Below are positions 16,433 to 26,150 of a DNA stretch of 64,000 bases, one piece after another; position 1 is the stretch's first letter; each line of letters begins with the position of its first letter. Below the pieces are notes generated by a model. It did no database searches, had not been told where the DNA came from, and worked only from the letters and a program-made list of their open reading frames with translations. The DNA is from Kytococcus aerolatus (lineage in GTDB: Bacteria; Actinomycetota; Actinomycetes; Actinomycetales; Dermatophilaceae): contig NZ_FYEZ01000001.1 of the NCBI RefSeq assembly GCF_900187395.1, positions 1,178,001 to 1,242,000 of the forward strand, read 5' to 3'. The position numbers were made by a program, and so were the translations under genes.

Positions 16433-17869
16433 ATGGACGCACTCGAACTCGCCAGGTGGCAGTTCGGCATCACGACCGTCTACCACTACTTCTTCGTGCC
16501 GATCACGATCGGCCTGAGCTTCATCGTCGCCCTCACGCAGACGCTCTGGATGCGGAGCCGCGACGAGCGCTGGCTGCGGCTGAGCAAGTTCCTCGGCAAG
16601 CTCTTCACCATCAACTTCGCGCTCGGCCTGGTCACCGGCATCGTGCAGGAGTTCCAGTTCGGCATGAACTGGTCCGACTACTCGCGCTTCGTCGGTGACA
16701 TCTTCGGCGCCCCGCTGGCCATCGAGGCCCTGCTCGCCTTCTTCCTCGAGTCGACCTTCCTCGGTCTGTGGCTCTTCGGCTGGGGTCGCATCCCGGAGAA
16801 GCTGCACAACGCCGCCATCTGGCTGGTGCACATCGGCACCCTGCTCAGCGCGTACTTCATCCTCGCGGCGAACTCGTTCATGCAGAACCCGGTCGGCTAC
16901 ACGAACAACCCGGAGACCGGCCGCGCCGAGCTCACCGACTTCGTGGCCGTGCTGACGAACCCGGTCCAGCTCGTGACCTTCCCCCACACGGCCGCCGCCG
17001 CCTACATGACCGGTGCCGGCCTGGTCGTCGCCGTCGCTGGCTGGCACCTGTGGCGGGACAAGTTCCCCGAGGACCGCGACCTGTACCGCAAGGGCACCCG
17101 CCTGGGCGCCTGGATCATGCTCGTCTCCTCCATCGCCGTGGTGATCACCGGCGACCTGCAGGGCCGGGTGATGACCGACGTGCAGCCGATGAAGATGGCC
17201 GCCGCCGAGGCCCTCTACGACACCGAGGACTCCTGCGCCTCCTTCTCGATCCTCACCATCGGCACCCCCGACGGCAAGAGCGAGAAGGCCGCCATCACCG
17301 TCCCCTGCGTGCTGAGCTTCCTGGCCACCGGTGACTTCGACGGCAAGGTGGAGGGCATCAACGACCTCCAGGAGCAGTACTCCAAGGTCTACGGCGAGTC
17401 GGGCGAGGAGCTCCTCGAGATCCGCGACTACCGCCCGAACATCATGGTGACCTACTGGTCCTTCCGCTGGATGATCGGCATGGGCGTCATCGGCACCATC
17501 GCCGCCATCGCCCTCCTGTGGGGCACCCGGGGCGAGAACCGCCTGACGAACCGCTGGTGGTTCCCGGCCACGATCGGCGCGATCGTCGGCCCGCTGCTGG
17601 GCAACTCCTTCGGCTGGATCTTCACCGAGATGGGGCGTCAGCCCTGGGTCGTCTTCGGCCTCATGAACACCGAGGACGGTGTCTCGCCGGGCGTCAGCGC
17701 CAGCGAGGTCCTCATCTCGATGCTCGTCTTCACCCTTCTCTACGGCGCGTTGGCCGTCATCGAGGTGAAGCTCATGCTCAAGTACGCCAGCGCCGGCGCC
17801 GAGCACGTGGACGCCGAGCAGGCGCAGCGTCAGACCACCGACGACGAACCGCACGTGTTCGCGTACTGA
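16433..17869 (+). CDS. cydA: Cytochrome bd ubiquinol oxidase subunit I
   Basis: 478 residues, about nine transmembrane helices. Conserved heme ligands are visible: His18 in TTVYHYFF, the FPHTAAAAYMTG histidine, and the GRQPWVV motif near residue 405. It has the short Q-loop form typical of actinobacteria and Firmicutes. It oxidises quinol and reduces oxygen at low concentration in the cytoplasmic membrane. It heads cydA-cydB-cydDC. The 194-bp upstream region contains TAGGAT at 16347-16352 as a possible -10, but no clear operator was recognised. Confidence 0.95.
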   Translation: MDALELARWQFGITTVYHYFFVPITIGLSFIVALTQTLWMRSRDERWLRLSKFLGKLFTINFALGLVTGIVQEFQFGMNWSDYSRFVGDIFGAPLAIEALLAFFLESTFLGLWLFGWGRIPEKLHNAAIWLVHIGTLLSAYFILAANSFMQNPVGYTNNPETGRAELTDFVAVLTNPVQLVTFPHTAAAAYMTGAGLVVAVAGWHLWRDKFPEDRDLYRKGTRLGAWIMLVSSIAVVITGDLQGRVMTDVQPMKMAAAEALYDTEDSCASFSILTIGTPDGKSEKAAITVPCVLSFLATGDFDGKVEGINDLQEQYSKVYGESGEELLEIRDYRPNIMVTYWSFRWMIGMGVIGTIAAIALLWGTRGENRLTNRWWFPATIGAIVGPLLGNSFGWIFTEMGRQPWVVFGLMNTEDGVSPGVSASEVLISMLVFTLLYGALAVIEVKLMLKYASAGAEHVDAEQAQRQTTDDEPHVFAY

Positions 17870-17892
17870 GCAACGGGAGCGGAGAAATCACC

Positions 17893-18960
17893 ATGGATCT
17901 GTCCATCATCTGGTTCGTCCTCATCGCGGTCCTCTGGATCGGCTACTTCGTCCTGGAGGGTTTCGACTTCGGCGTCGGGATGCTCGTGCCGGTGCTCGGC
18001 CGGGACGCCGACCCCGCCATCGCGGAGCGCAAGCGCCGCGTGGTCCTCAACACCATCGGCCCCCACTGGGACGGCAACGAGGTGTGGCTGCTCACCGCCG
18101 GTGGCGCCACCTTCGCAGCCTTCCCGCACTGGTACGCCACCCTGTTCAGCGGCTTCTACCTGCCGCTGCTGCTCATCCTCGTGGCCCTGATCCTGCGCGG
18201 CATGGCCATCGAGTACCGCCACAAGGAGGACTCCGACTCGTGGCGTGCCCGCTGGGACGTGGCCGGCGTCGTCGGCTCCTTCCTCCCCGCCCTGCTCTGG
18301 GGCGTGGCCTTCACGAACATCGTGGTCGGCGTGCCGATCGACGAGAACATGGAGTACACCGGCACCCTGCTCACCCTGCTCAACCCGCTGGCGCTGCTCG
18401 GTGGCCTGGCCACGCTGACGGTCTTCCTCACCCACGGCGCCCTGTTCGTGGCCCTGAAGACCACCGGCGAGCTCCGCGAGGACGCGCGCCGGCTGGCCGT
18501 GAAGATCGGCCTGGTGGCCGCGGTGCTCACCGTGGCGTGGATGGTGCTGGTGATGCTGGAGACCGGCAACACCGTGGCCTGGGTCCTCACCGTGGTCGGC
18601 GCCCTCTCGCTGGCCGGCGGTCTGCTCCTGGCGGCCAGGGGCAACGAGAAGGCCGGCTTCTGGGGCAGCTTCCTGGCGATCGCCCTCGTGGTGGCCGCGC
18701 TCTTCGTGGCCCTGTTCCCGGACGTGATGCCCTCGAGCACGAACGCGGCGTGGTCGCTGACGCACGAGAACGCCTCGGCGACGGACTACACGCTGGGCAT
18801 CATGACCTGGGTGGCTGTGCTGCTGACCCCGGTCGTCATCGCCTACCAGGCGTACACCTACTGGGTGTTCCGCAAGCGTCTGAGCACCCACAACATCCCC
18901 GACGCCAAGCCCTACGGCACCCAGGCCACGCGCCACCTGGCCCGGGACGCCCGGGGCTGA
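17893..18960 (+). CDS. cydB: Cytochrome bd ubiquinol oxidase subunit II
   Basis: 355 residues from ATG 17893, with GGAG about 9 nt upstream. Eight or so transmembrane helices. The N-terminal VLEGFDFGVGMLVPVL and GPHWDGNEVWLLTAGGATFAAFP are family signatures of CydB. It pairs with CydA to carry the heme b/d core. It lies 23 bp after cydA and 37 bp before the cydDC gene. Confidence 0.94.
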   Translation: MDLSIIWFVLIAVLWIGYFVLEGFDFGVGMLVPVLGRDADPAIAERKRRVVLNTIGPHWDGNEVWLLTAGGATFAAFPHWYATLFSGFYLPLLLILVALILRGMAIEYRHKEDSDSWRARWDVAGVVGSFLPALLWGVAFTNIVVGVPIDENMEYTGTLLTLLNPLALLGGLATLTVFLTHGALFVALKTTGELREDARRLAVKIGLVAAVLTVAWMVLVMLETGNTVAWVLTVVGALSLAGGLLLAARGNEKAGFWGSFLAIALVVAALFVALFPDVMPSSTNAAWSLTHENASATDYTLGIMTWVAVLLTPVVIAYQAYTYWVFRKRLSTHNIPDAKPYGTQATRHLARDARG

Positions 18961-18997
18961 CGGGACCGGGCCCCGACGCGGGCCCGAGAATGACCCT

Positions 18998-21900
18998 GTG
19001 AAGCCCTTCGAGACGCGACTGCTGCGCACCCTCCCCCGCACCCGGGGGGAGGTCGCGGCGGTCGCGCTTCCGGTGGTGCTGCAGGGGCTCGTCGCCGTCC
19101 TGCAGGCCCTCGCGGTGGCCTGGCTGGCCTCCCGGGTGGTGCAGGGGGCCTATGCCGCGCTCACCGGCCAGGCCGCCCCGCCGGCGGGGGTGCCGGGGGC
19201 GCCGGAGCCGACCATCGGGACGCTCGGCCCGTGGGAGGGCGTCACCGCCCTGGGCGCCGGGGACCCGCTGGCCGGCCAGGGCGTGCTCGTGCCGGCGCTG
19301 GTCGTGGCCGTGCTGCTCGGCCTGCGCGGGGTGCTCGACGGGTGGGCCCACCACCGGTCCGCCACGGCCGGGACCCGCGTGACGGCGATGCTGCGCGAGG
19401 CCCTCGTCGGCCGCTGGTTGGCCGGCGGTCCGGGCCGCTCCGCCGCTCGCGCCACGGCCGGGGTCGACGACGTCGAGCCCTACGTGGCGCAGTACCTCCC
19501 CTCGCTCGTGGCGGCCGGGGCGGTGCCCGTCATGGTCGTGCTGGCGCTGCTCTGGGTCGACCCCTTCAGCGCCGTCGTCGTGGTGCTCACCCTGCCCCTG
19601 CTGCCGGTCTTCGCCATCCTCATCGGCCAGCACACCGAGGCCGAGACGCAGCGCCGGTGGCGGACCCTGGAGGCGCTCGCCGGGCACTTCCTCGACGTGA
19701 TGCAGGGCCTGCCCACGCTGGTGAACCTGGGGCGGGCCGAGAAGCAGGTGCGCACCATCTCGCAGGTCGGCCAGGAGCACCGCCGGGCCACGGTCCGCAC
19801 CCTGCGCACGGCCTTCCTCACCACCGCGGCGCTGGAGCTGCTCTCGACGATCTCGGTGGCGATCGTGGCGGTCTTCGTCGGGCTCCGCCTGGCCGACGGG
19901 GGGATCGGCCTGATGGCAGGGCTGGCGGCCATCCTGCTGGCACCGGAGGCCTACTGGCCGGTGCGCCGGGTGGGGGCCGACTTCCACGCGGCGGCCGACG
20001 GGGCGGACACCCTGGCCGACGTGCTCCCGCTGCTGGAGGAGCCCGTGCGGGCCGGCACCGAGGCGGAGGGCGCGACGGGCGCGGGAGACTCCATGGGCAG
20101 GACGCTCCCGGGCCGGGCGGGCGACGCACCGACCGGACGCTCCGAGCGCCCCACCGTGCACCCCGCCGACGGCCCGCTGGTCACCGCCAGCGACCTGGCC
20201 TTTGCCCACCCGGACGGTCCGGAGACCACCACCCCGGAGAGGTGGACCCTCCCCCGAACCGGGTTGGTGGCGGTGACCGGCCCCTCGGGCTCCGGCAAGA
20301 CCACCCTCCTCGGCCTGCTGGCCGGCCTGCTCGAGCCGCAGCGCGGCAGCGTGGAGGCCCCGCGCACGCACCTGGTGACCCAGCGCCCCTTCCTGCCCCG
20401 CGCCGACGTGGAGGCCGCCCTGCGGATGACCCCGACGGCGGCCGAGGCGCCCCGGGAGCTGCTGGAGGAGGCCGTCGCCCGGGTCGGGCTCACCGAGACG
20501 ATCGACCTGCTCCCGCAGGGCTGGGCCACCCCGCTCGGGGACGACGGGCAGGGTCTCTCCGCCGGGGAGCGCGCCCGCCTGGGGCTGGCCCGTGCCCTCC
20601 TCGACGATGCGGCCGTCCTGCTGCTCGACGAGCCGACCGCCCACCTGGACCGGGGGACCGCCGAGCAGGTCCACGCCGTGCTCCGGCAGGAGGCCGAGCG
20701 GCGCCTGGTCGTGGTGGTGACCCACCGGGAGGAGCTGGCGGCCGTGGCCGACCAGCGGGTGGAGGTCCACGAGGGGCGGGTCTCCGCACCGGAGCCCGTG
20801 GAGGACTCGGCCCCGCCCACCGGGGCGGTCTGCGAACCCACCCACGCCAGCAGCACGCGCCCGGGGGGCACACCCGCCGGGACCGGGAGCTCACCGTCCC
20901 CAGCACCGCCGGGCGGGGGGCCCCGCCTCGTGGAGCCCACCCCGCGCCTCTGGCGTGCCGCTCTCACCGGGGCCCTGTCCGCCATGGCCGGGGTGGCCCT
21001 CACCGCCACCTCCGGCTGGCTCATCGTCCGGGCCTGGGAGCAGCCGAACGTCCTCCTGCTCATGGTGGCGATCGTCGGGGTGCGCACCTTCGGCATCGCC
21101 CGCCCGCTGCTGCGCTACGCCGAGCGCCTCGACTCCCACGACGTCGCGCTCGACCAGCTCGCCCGGCGCCGCTCCGGGGTCTACGAGCGCCTGGTGCCGC
21201 TCACCCCGGCCCGGCTCGGTCAGCGGGGGCGGGCCCGGGTCCTCACCGGGGTCGTGGCCGACCTCGACGACGTCGTCTTCGCGGCCGTCCGCTGGTGGGT
21301 GCCCGCGCTCAGCGCCGGTCTGACCGGTCTGGCGGCCGCGGTCGCCCTGAGCGTCGCCTCCCCGCTGGTCGGGCTGCTCGTGATGCTGTGGACCGCCGCC
21401 GTCCTCGGGGGCGCCCTGTGGGCCGAGCACGCTACCGACACCGCCCACCGGCGGGAGATCGCCGCCCGCGGACAGGTCTGGGAGCACGCCCACACCGCCG
21501 CCGAGCGGGCCGACGACCTGCGGGCCGTCAACGCCCAGCAGCACGCCCTGGACGCGGTCCAGGAGTCCGGCCGGCAGGTGGCCCGTTGGGTCGGTCGCCG
21601 GGCGCTCGCCGGCGGAGCGGTCCGGGCCGGCACCTGGCTGGCCGCCGGTCTGGTCGTGGCCGTGGCCGCGCACGTGGCCCGTGACGCCGGTCTGGCGGGG
21701 CCGCTCACCGCCCTGCTCGTGCTCACCCCGCTGGCGCTGGCCGACGTGCTCTCCGGGGTGCCCGAGGCCGTGGCCGCACGCTCCCGGGCGCGGGCTGCGG
21801 CCGAGCGGCTGGAGGAGCTGCTCGGGCAGGAGCCGGCCGTCGCCGCCGTCACGGGGGAGACGGCCCACCGGCCCGCTGGGGAAGCCCCCGAGGACACCGC

Positions 21901-22612
21901 CGGGGGCGCCGCCGCCCCCGTCGTCCCGGACCGGGCCGACGCCGCCCTGGAGCAGGTCACCGCCCGGTGGTCGGCCACCGCCGAGCCGGTGCTCCGGGGC
22001 CTGGACCTCGACCTGCCGGCCGGTCGCCGGGTGGCGCTCACCGGCCCCAGCGGCACCGGCAAGTCGACGGCGCTGGCCGTCCTGGCCCGCCACCTGGACC
22101 CCGCGGGCGGGTGCTACCTGCTCGACGGTCGCGACGCGCTGGCGATGCCGCTGCCCGAGGCCCGCGCCCACGTCGCCGTGCTCGACGACAGCCCCCACGT
22201 CTTCTCCTCCACGCTCCGCGAGAACCTGCGCGCCGCCGCCCCCGGGGCCGACGACGAGCGGCTCGCGCGGACCCTCCGCGAGGCCGGCCTGGACGCCTGG
22301 CACCGGGCCCTCCCGCAGGGGCTCGACACGATGGTCGGTGCCGGCCACCGGGACCTCTCCGGTGGCGAGCAGGCCCGTCTGGGCATCGCCCGCATGCTGC
22401 TCCAGGACCGCCCGGTGGTGCTCCTCGACGAGCCCGTGGCCCACCTGGACGGCCCCACCGCCAGCGCCGTCATGGGCCACCTCGGCCGGGCCACCGCGGG
22501 GCGCACGGTGGTGCTCGTCAGCCACCGCGAGGAGGGGCACGACTGGTGCGACACCGAGGTGCGCCTGGAGCCCCGCCCGGCGGCGGCCCGCCCGGGGCCC
22601 ACCCCGCGGTGA
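18998..22612 (+). CDS. cydDC: Fused CydD-CydC ABC exporter
   Basis: 1204 residues from GTG 18998. The N-terminal half (residues 1-about 600) is CydD: membrane domain with AILLAPEAYWPVRRVGADFHAAADG, Walker A GPSGSGKTT at about 428, signature LSAGERARLGLA and Walker B LLLDEPTAHLD. The C-terminal half is CydC: MAGVALTATSGWLIVRAWEQ, Walker A GPSGTGKST at about 1016, signature DLSGGEQARLGIA. Normally two proteins form this heterodimer, which exports thiols (or heme) and is needed to assemble cytochrome bd. The fusion joins them through a Pro/Gly-rich linker near 600-645. Confidence 0.92.
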   Translation: MKPFETRLLRTLPRTRGEVAAVALPVVLQGLVAVLQALAVAWLASRVVQGAYAALTGQAAPPAGVPGAPEPTIGTLGPWEGVTALGAGDPLAGQGVLVPALVVAVLLGLRGVLDGWAHHRSATAGTRVTAMLREALVGRWLAGGPGRSAARATAGVDDVEPYVAQYLPSLVAAGAVPVMVVLALLWVDPFSAVVVVLTLPLLPVFAILIGQHTEAETQRRWRTLEALAGHFLDVMQGLPTLVNLGRAEKQVRTISQVGQEHRRATVRTLRTAFLTTAALELLSTISVAIVAVFVGLRLADGGIGLMAGLAAILLAPEAYWPVRRVGADFHAAADGADTLADVLPLLEEPVRAGTEAEGATGAGDSMGRTLPGRAGDAPTGRSERPTVHPADGPLVTASDLAFAHPDGPETTTPERWTLPRTGLVAVTGPSGSGKTTLLGLLAGLLEPQRGSVEAPRTHLVTQRPFLPRADVEAALRMTPTAAEAPRELLEEAVARVGLTETIDLLPQGWATPLGDDGQGLSAGERARLGLARALLDDAAVLLLDEPTAHLDRGTAEQVHAVLRQEAERRLVVVVTHREELAAVADQRVEVHEGRVSAPEPVEDSAPPTGAVCEPTHASSTRPGGTPAGTGSSPSPAPPGGGPRLVEPTPRLWRAALTGALSAMAGVALTATSGWLIVRAWEQPNVLLLMVAIVGVRTFGIARPLLRYAERLDSHDVALDQLARRRSGVYERLVPLTPARLGQRGRARVLTGVVADLDDVVFAAVRWWVPALSAGLTGLAAAVALSVASPLVGLLVMLWTAAVLGGALWAEHATDTAHRREIAARGQVWEHAHTAAERADDLRAVNAQQHALDAVQESGRQVARWVGRRALAGGAVRAGTWLAAGLVVAVAAHVARDAGLAGPLTALLVLTPLALADVLSGVPEAVAARSRARAAAERLEELLGQEPAVAAVTGETAHRPAGEAPEDTAGGAAAPVVPDRADAALEQVTARWSATAEPVLRGLDLDLPAGRRVALTGPSGTGKSTALAVLARHLDPAGGCYLLDGRDALAMPLPEARAHVAVLDDSPHVFSSTLRENLRAAAPGADDERLARTLREAGLDAWHRALPQGLDTMVGAGHRDLSGGEQARLGIARMLLQDRPVVLLDEPVAHLDGPTASAVMGHLGRATAGRTVVLVSHREEGHDWCDTEVRLEPRPAAARPGPTPR

Positions 22613-22642
22613 CGCCGGCTCACGCCCCCTCGGCGGAGGGAC

Positions 22643-22675
22643 GCACCTCACCGGATCGCCGCACCTCGCCGGATC
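22643..22675. repeat. Two tandem 15-bp repeats, 18-bp period
   Basis: GCACCTCACCGGATC at 22643-22657 and GCACCTCGCCGGATC at 22661-22675 differ by one base. They lie upstream of the BlaI-type gene. Confidence 0.45.
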
Positions 22676-22704
22676 ACCCCTGACCGACGGACCCACCGGC
22701 ATCT

Positions 22705-22719
22705 GTACTATGAAGTGTC
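22705..22719 (+). promoter_or_regulatory. Possible promoter/operator of the BlaI-type gene
   Basis: TACTAT at 22706-22711 is a good -10 candidate and is embedded in the imperfect dyad ACT-ATGA-AGT, loosely like BlaI/MecI half-sites (TACTA...). This is weak evidence. Confidence 0.3.
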
Positions 22720-22760
22720 GTTGACCGGGCGCGCCGCGCCCCCACGAACCGGGAGGCACG

Positions 22761-23156
22761 ATGCCGAGCAGCACCAACGGGCTGGGCGACCTCGAGCAGG
22801 CGATCATGAACCACCTGTGGGACACGCCCACCGCGCAGGGCGAGGGCGTCACCGTGCGCGAGGTGCACGACACCCTCGGTGCCGCCCGCGAGATCGCGTA
22901 CACCACGGTCATGACGGTCATGGACCGCCTCTCCCGCAAGGGATTCCTCACCCGCGAGAAGGCCGGCCGGGCGTACGTCTACCAGCCGGCCACGAGCCGG
23001 GAGGGCTTCGCCGCGCGGATCATGCGCGAGACCCTGGGTGACCTGCGGCCGCAGGACCGCAAGGCCGCCGTGCTGGCCTTCGTGGACGACGCCGGCGACG
23101 AGGACATCGACGCCCTCCGCGAGGCACTGGCCCGCCTCGAGTCCGCCCCGCGCTGA
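22761..23156 (+). CDS. BlaI/MecI/CopY-family transcriptional repressor
   Basis: 131 residues, with GGGAGG about 5 nt before the ATG. The N-terminal winged helix reads LGDLEQAIMNHLWDT, then TTVMTVMDRLSRKGFLTREKAGRAYVYQPATSREGF, the classical BlaI/MecI pattern. The C-terminal part serves dimerisation. Paired with the M56 peptidase 30 bp downstream, as blaI-blaR1 are. In actinobacteria such pairs often control cell-wall or respiratory genes and not beta-lactamases; the neighbouring cyd operon is a possible target. Confidence 0.88.
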   Translation: MPSSTNGLGDLEQAIMNHLWDTPTAQGEGVTVREVHDTLGAAREIAYTTVMTVMDRLSRKGFLTREKAGRAYVYQPATSREGFAARIMRETLGDLRPQDRKAAVLAFVDDAGDEDIDALREALARLESAPR

Positions 23157-23186
23157 CCGGGAGCACCCACCCCGGAGGTATCACCC

Positions 23187-24215
23187 ATGACCACCACCTT
23201 GGCGCTGGCAGCGCTGGCGGTGCTCCTGCTCCTCGGCGCACCCGTGCTGCTCCCCCGTCTGACCCGGCTCCGGCGAACCCCGGCGGCCGGGCTCCTGCTG
23301 TGGCAGGCCAGTGCGCTGGGGGGGCTCATCGCCCTGACGCTGCTCCCGCTGGTGGCGGTCGGCGAGTGGCGTGAGCGAGCCGGTGGCGCCGGAGGGCTGG
23401 ACCCGGTCGTGAGCATCGGCGCCTGGGCGCTCACCGCCCTGCTGGTGGCCCGCCTGCTCTGGGCCGCCCATCACGTGGGATCGGACCTGCGCGCCATCCG
23501 CCGCCGCCACCGGGAGCTCCTCGACCTGCTCGACCCGAGCCACTCCGCCGGGGACCGCCTCCGCGTCATCGACAGCGGGGACCCGGTGGCCTGGTGCCTG
23601 CCAGGGCGACGTGCGCGCATCGTGATGTCCACCGCGGCCCTGGAGGAGCTCACCGACGAGGAGCTCCACGGGGTCTACCACCACGAGCGGGCCCACCTGC
23701 GCCACCGGCACGACCTGGTCATGGAGTTCCTCACCGTGGTGACCGCGGCCGTCCCCCACCCGGTCCAGCACCCGCGGGCCCTGGCCGAGCCCTCGCTGCT
23801 CGTGGAGCTCCTGGCCGACCGCCGGGCCGCGCGGGTCGTGGGATCCCGGGCGATGGGGCGGGCGCTGGTCCGGCTGGGGCTGGGCCCGCACCCGGCCGCC
23901 CCGGGGGGAGTGCTCACCGGCTTCGGCGGGTCCGGCGCGACGCCCGCGGCCCCGGCAGCGCAGGGTGGCCGCGCTGGTCGCCCTGACCGGGGCGCCCGGG
24001 AAGGGGACCGGCAGGCCAGGACCGCGCAGTACTGGGCGATGGCCGCCGCGGCCCCGCTGCCCGAGGGAACCGGTGGCGCGAGCCCGGCCCTGGTGCGCCT
24101 GGAGGCCCTGGGGTCCACCGGCCGTCCGCGCACCCTGCAGGGGGCGGTCGTCTCACTGGCGGCGGTCGCCGCCGTCCTCGGCCCGCTCTGCCTCGGCCTC
24201 GGCGCGCTCCGCTGA
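23187..24215 (+). CDS. M56-family (BlaR1-type) membrane metallopeptidase
   Basis: 342 residues, perfect GGAGGT before ATG. Transmembrane segments at about 3-22, 36-57, 78-95 and 316-340 flank a cytoplasmic zinc peptidase domain with H166-E-R-A-H170 (HEXXH). Unlike BlaR1 it lacks an extracellular penicillin-binding sensor domain. It is expected to inactivate the BlaI-type repressor by proteolysis. The last 63 bases overlap the convergent gene 24153-24665. Confidence 0.85.
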   Translation: MTTTLALAALAVLLLLGAPVLLPRLTRLRRTPAAGLLLWQASALGGLIALTLLPLVAVGEWRERAGGAGGLDPVVSIGAWALTALLVARLLWAAHHVGSDLRAIRRRHRELLDLLDPSHSAGDRLRVIDSGDPVAWCLPGRRARIVMSTAALEELTDEELHGVYHHERAHLRHRHDLVMEFLTVVTAAVPHPVQHPRALAEPSLLVELLADRRAARVVGSRAMGRALVRLGLGPHPAAPGGVLTGFGGSGATPAAPAAQGGRAGRPDRGAREGDRQARTAQYWAMAAAAPLPEGTGGASPALVRLEALGSTGRPRTLQGAVVSLAAVAAVLGPLCLGLGALR

Positions 24216-24665
24216 TCCGCACCGCCCCACGACCCCCTTCTCGGGGGCCTGCTCCAGCGCCCACTCGAGCACCAGCAGGTCGTCCAGCAGGCCGTGCCGG
24301 TGGTGGTCCGGCACCACGTCGTCCTCGGTGACGAAGAAGTCCAGGGCAGCCACCATGATCCGCATCCGGGCCTGCACGAGCGGGCTCGCGGAGTCCTGCC
24401 AGCCCCGCGTGCCGTCCCCCGCCCGCGCGCACCCGCGGACGATCTCGAGGCACTCGCCGAGGACCGTGTCGAGCCGCCCGTCGGTGGAGCGCGTCAGACC
24501 GTCCCGGTGCAGTCCCCGCAGGTGCTCCTCGGCCCGGTCGGCCAGAGCCCGCATCTCCCCGGGATCCTGGCAGATGCGTTCGCTGCGCGCCCGGGAGCGG
24601 ATGAAGGAGGGGGAGCCCATCACTCGCCCCATCAGGGCGTCGGCGCGGCGGGAGCGGGTGGGCAT
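24153..24665 (-). CDS. DUF1232/YkvA-like protein
   Basis: 170 residues. The segment MRIMVAALDFFVTEDDVVPDHHRHGLLDDLLVLEWAL (about residues 104-140) resembles the YkvA/DUF1232 motif (P-D-x-x-P-x4-G-x-x-D-D). The N-terminus is helical and charged. No function is known for the family. TAACCT (24672-24677) lies 6 nt before the ATG, so it is probably leaderless. The 3' end overlaps the M56 gene by 63 bp. Confidence 0.6.
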   Translation of the reverse strand: MPTRSRRADALMGRVMGSPSFIRSRARSERICQDPGEMRALADRAEEHLRGLHRDGLTRSTDGRLDTVLGECLEIVRGCARAGDGTRGWQDSASPLVQARMRIMVAALDFFVTEDDVVPDHHRHGLLDDLLVLEWALEQAPEKGVVGRCGSAERAEAEAERAEDGGDRRQ

Positions 24666-24766
24666 GGCCGAAGGTTAGTCGTTCACCCCCGGCCGGCGGC
24701 GTCTAGGCTGGGCCGCAGCCACCGGGCTCCCCACGGGTGCCCGGACCCGACAACTTTGGAGGCACC

Positions 24767-25993
24767 ATGGACAGCTTGGGAAGCCAGTGGATCATCGCGT
24801 TGATCCTGTTGGCGATCGTCGGTGCCGTCGTGTGGTTCATGACGCAGGGCGGTCCGGGCCGGGGCGGGATCGGCACCGGGCGGGAGCGTGACCGCCTCAC
24901 CGACCCGGAGGGCGACGACCCCGGGGTCGAGATCCGCGACGGGGCGTTCGACGGTGGCGCCTTCGCCGAGGACGACGAGCTCGACGAGGGCGACTTCGAG
25001 ACCGATGGCGCCCACGCCCTCGGGGAGGAGCCCCGCGAGCGCGCCCCGAAGCCGGCCCCCCGCACCACCAGCAGCACCGCGGACGTGCTCTTCGACCAGG
25101 AGACCGCGGACGACGACGCGGCGGCCGTGGTCGAGGACGAGCCCTTCGACGAGGACGACGCCCAGGTCACCGAGGGCGCCCACGCCCTGGACGAGGACGA
25201 CGAGGCCCCCGAGCCCGCTGCCGAGCACGACGGCAAGGTGGACCTGCTCGACGAGCCGGCCGAGACCCCCGGGAGCACCCCCCTGGGCGAGGAGGCCCCG
25301 CAGGACGGGCCGGCCGGTGAGCACCACGGGGACGAGGACGACGAGCCGCTGGAGGCCTCCAGCGGCCAGGAGTACTCCGACGAGCTGTACGGCGCCGGCC
25401 CGGCCGGGCTGCCGGCCGGCGAGCTGCACGCCATCGAGCCGGAGGAGGCCGACGATGTCGACTTCCCCGGTTACGAGGACGCCCCGCAGGCCGGTGACGC
25501 CCAGGACCAGCCGGAGGAGCTGAGCACCTTCGTCGGCGACGAGCGCAGCACCACGGCCGACTCCGCCACGACCGACGCCGCCACGGTCGACTCCGAGGAG
25601 GACCAGCCGGTCGAGGAGCAGGCCTACGACATCGACCAGTACGACGCGGTCGGGGACGACCAGGTCGAGGCCGAGGAGTGGACCGCCGTCCAGACGCCGG
25701 CCCCGGAGGTCGGCGAGGCGATCGACGCTCCCGAGGCCGACCTGCCCCCCGAGGACGCGCTGCCCGAGGTGGCCCCGGTCCAGGACGAGCAGCCGGAGTA
25801 CGTCGAGGGCGAGTCCGGCCAGGAGTACGTGCACGCCGAGGACGGCAGCACGGTGGAGGTCCCCGCGGAGGAGGAGTCGGCCGAGCTCGCGCCGGCGGCC
25901 CCCACCCCGCAGTGGCTGGGCCGCGGGGAGGTCCCGGCCGAGCTGGACACCGCCGACCTGGACCCGTACACCGACTGGCAGCAGGGCCGCTGA
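24767..25993 (+). CDS. Membrane-anchored, highly acidic low-complexity protein
   Basis: 408 residues from ATG 24767 with GGAGG upstream. One N-terminal transmembrane helix (WIIALILLAIVGAVVWFM, about residues 8-25) is followed by about 380 residues dominated by Glu, Asp, Ala and Pro with no predicted fold. Short motifs recur: GAHALGEE and GAHALDED; SGQEYSDELYG and SGQEYVHAED. The orientation of the acidic tail is uncertain because there is no clear signal cleavage site. I do not recognise a family. A hairpin terminator follows at 26029. Confidence 0.75.
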   Translation: MDSLGSQWIIALILLAIVGAVVWFMTQGGPGRGGIGTGRERDRLTDPEGDDPGVEIRDGAFDGGAFAEDDELDEGDFETDGAHALGEEPRERAPKPAPRTTSSTADVLFDQETADDDAAAVVEDEPFDEDDAQVTEGAHALDEDDEAPEPAAEHDGKVDLLDEPAETPGSTPLGEEAPQDGPAGEHHGDEDDEPLEASSGQEYSDELYGAGPAGLPAGELHAIEPEEADDVDFPGYEDAPQAGDAQDQPEELSTFVGDERSTTADSATTDAATVDSEEDQPVEEQAYDIDQYDAVGDDQVEAEEWTAVQTPAPEVGEAIDAPEADLPPEDALPEVAPVQDEQPEYVEGESGQEYVHAEDGSTVEVPAEEESAELAPAAPTPQWLGRGEVPAELDTADLDPYTDWQQGR

Positions 25994-26028
25994 GGCCACA
26001 CCGCCAGCGGCCCGGGGCCGCGCGCACC

Positions 26029-26061
26029 GGAGCCCGTCACCCCGCGTGGGTGGCGGGCTCC
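26029..26061 (+). terminator. Strong hairpin terminator
   Basis: A 14-bp stem pairs 26029-26042 with 26048-26061 around a 5-nt loop, with one G-U wobble. It lies 36 bp after the acidic-protein gene. Confidence 0.65.
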
Positions 26062-26150
26062 CGCACGTTTGGGGACGGCACCGACGGGCCGGTCGAGCGG
26101 CGGGCCGGGGTGGTGGATGCCTGCACGGGGAGGGGTCCTCTCCTGCGAGA

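Noticed and set aside
19231-21684. 817-codon open frame in another + frame inside cydDC
   Set aside because: It is an Arg/Gly/Pro-rich shadow frame with no motif; the cydDC frame carries all Walker and signature motifs.
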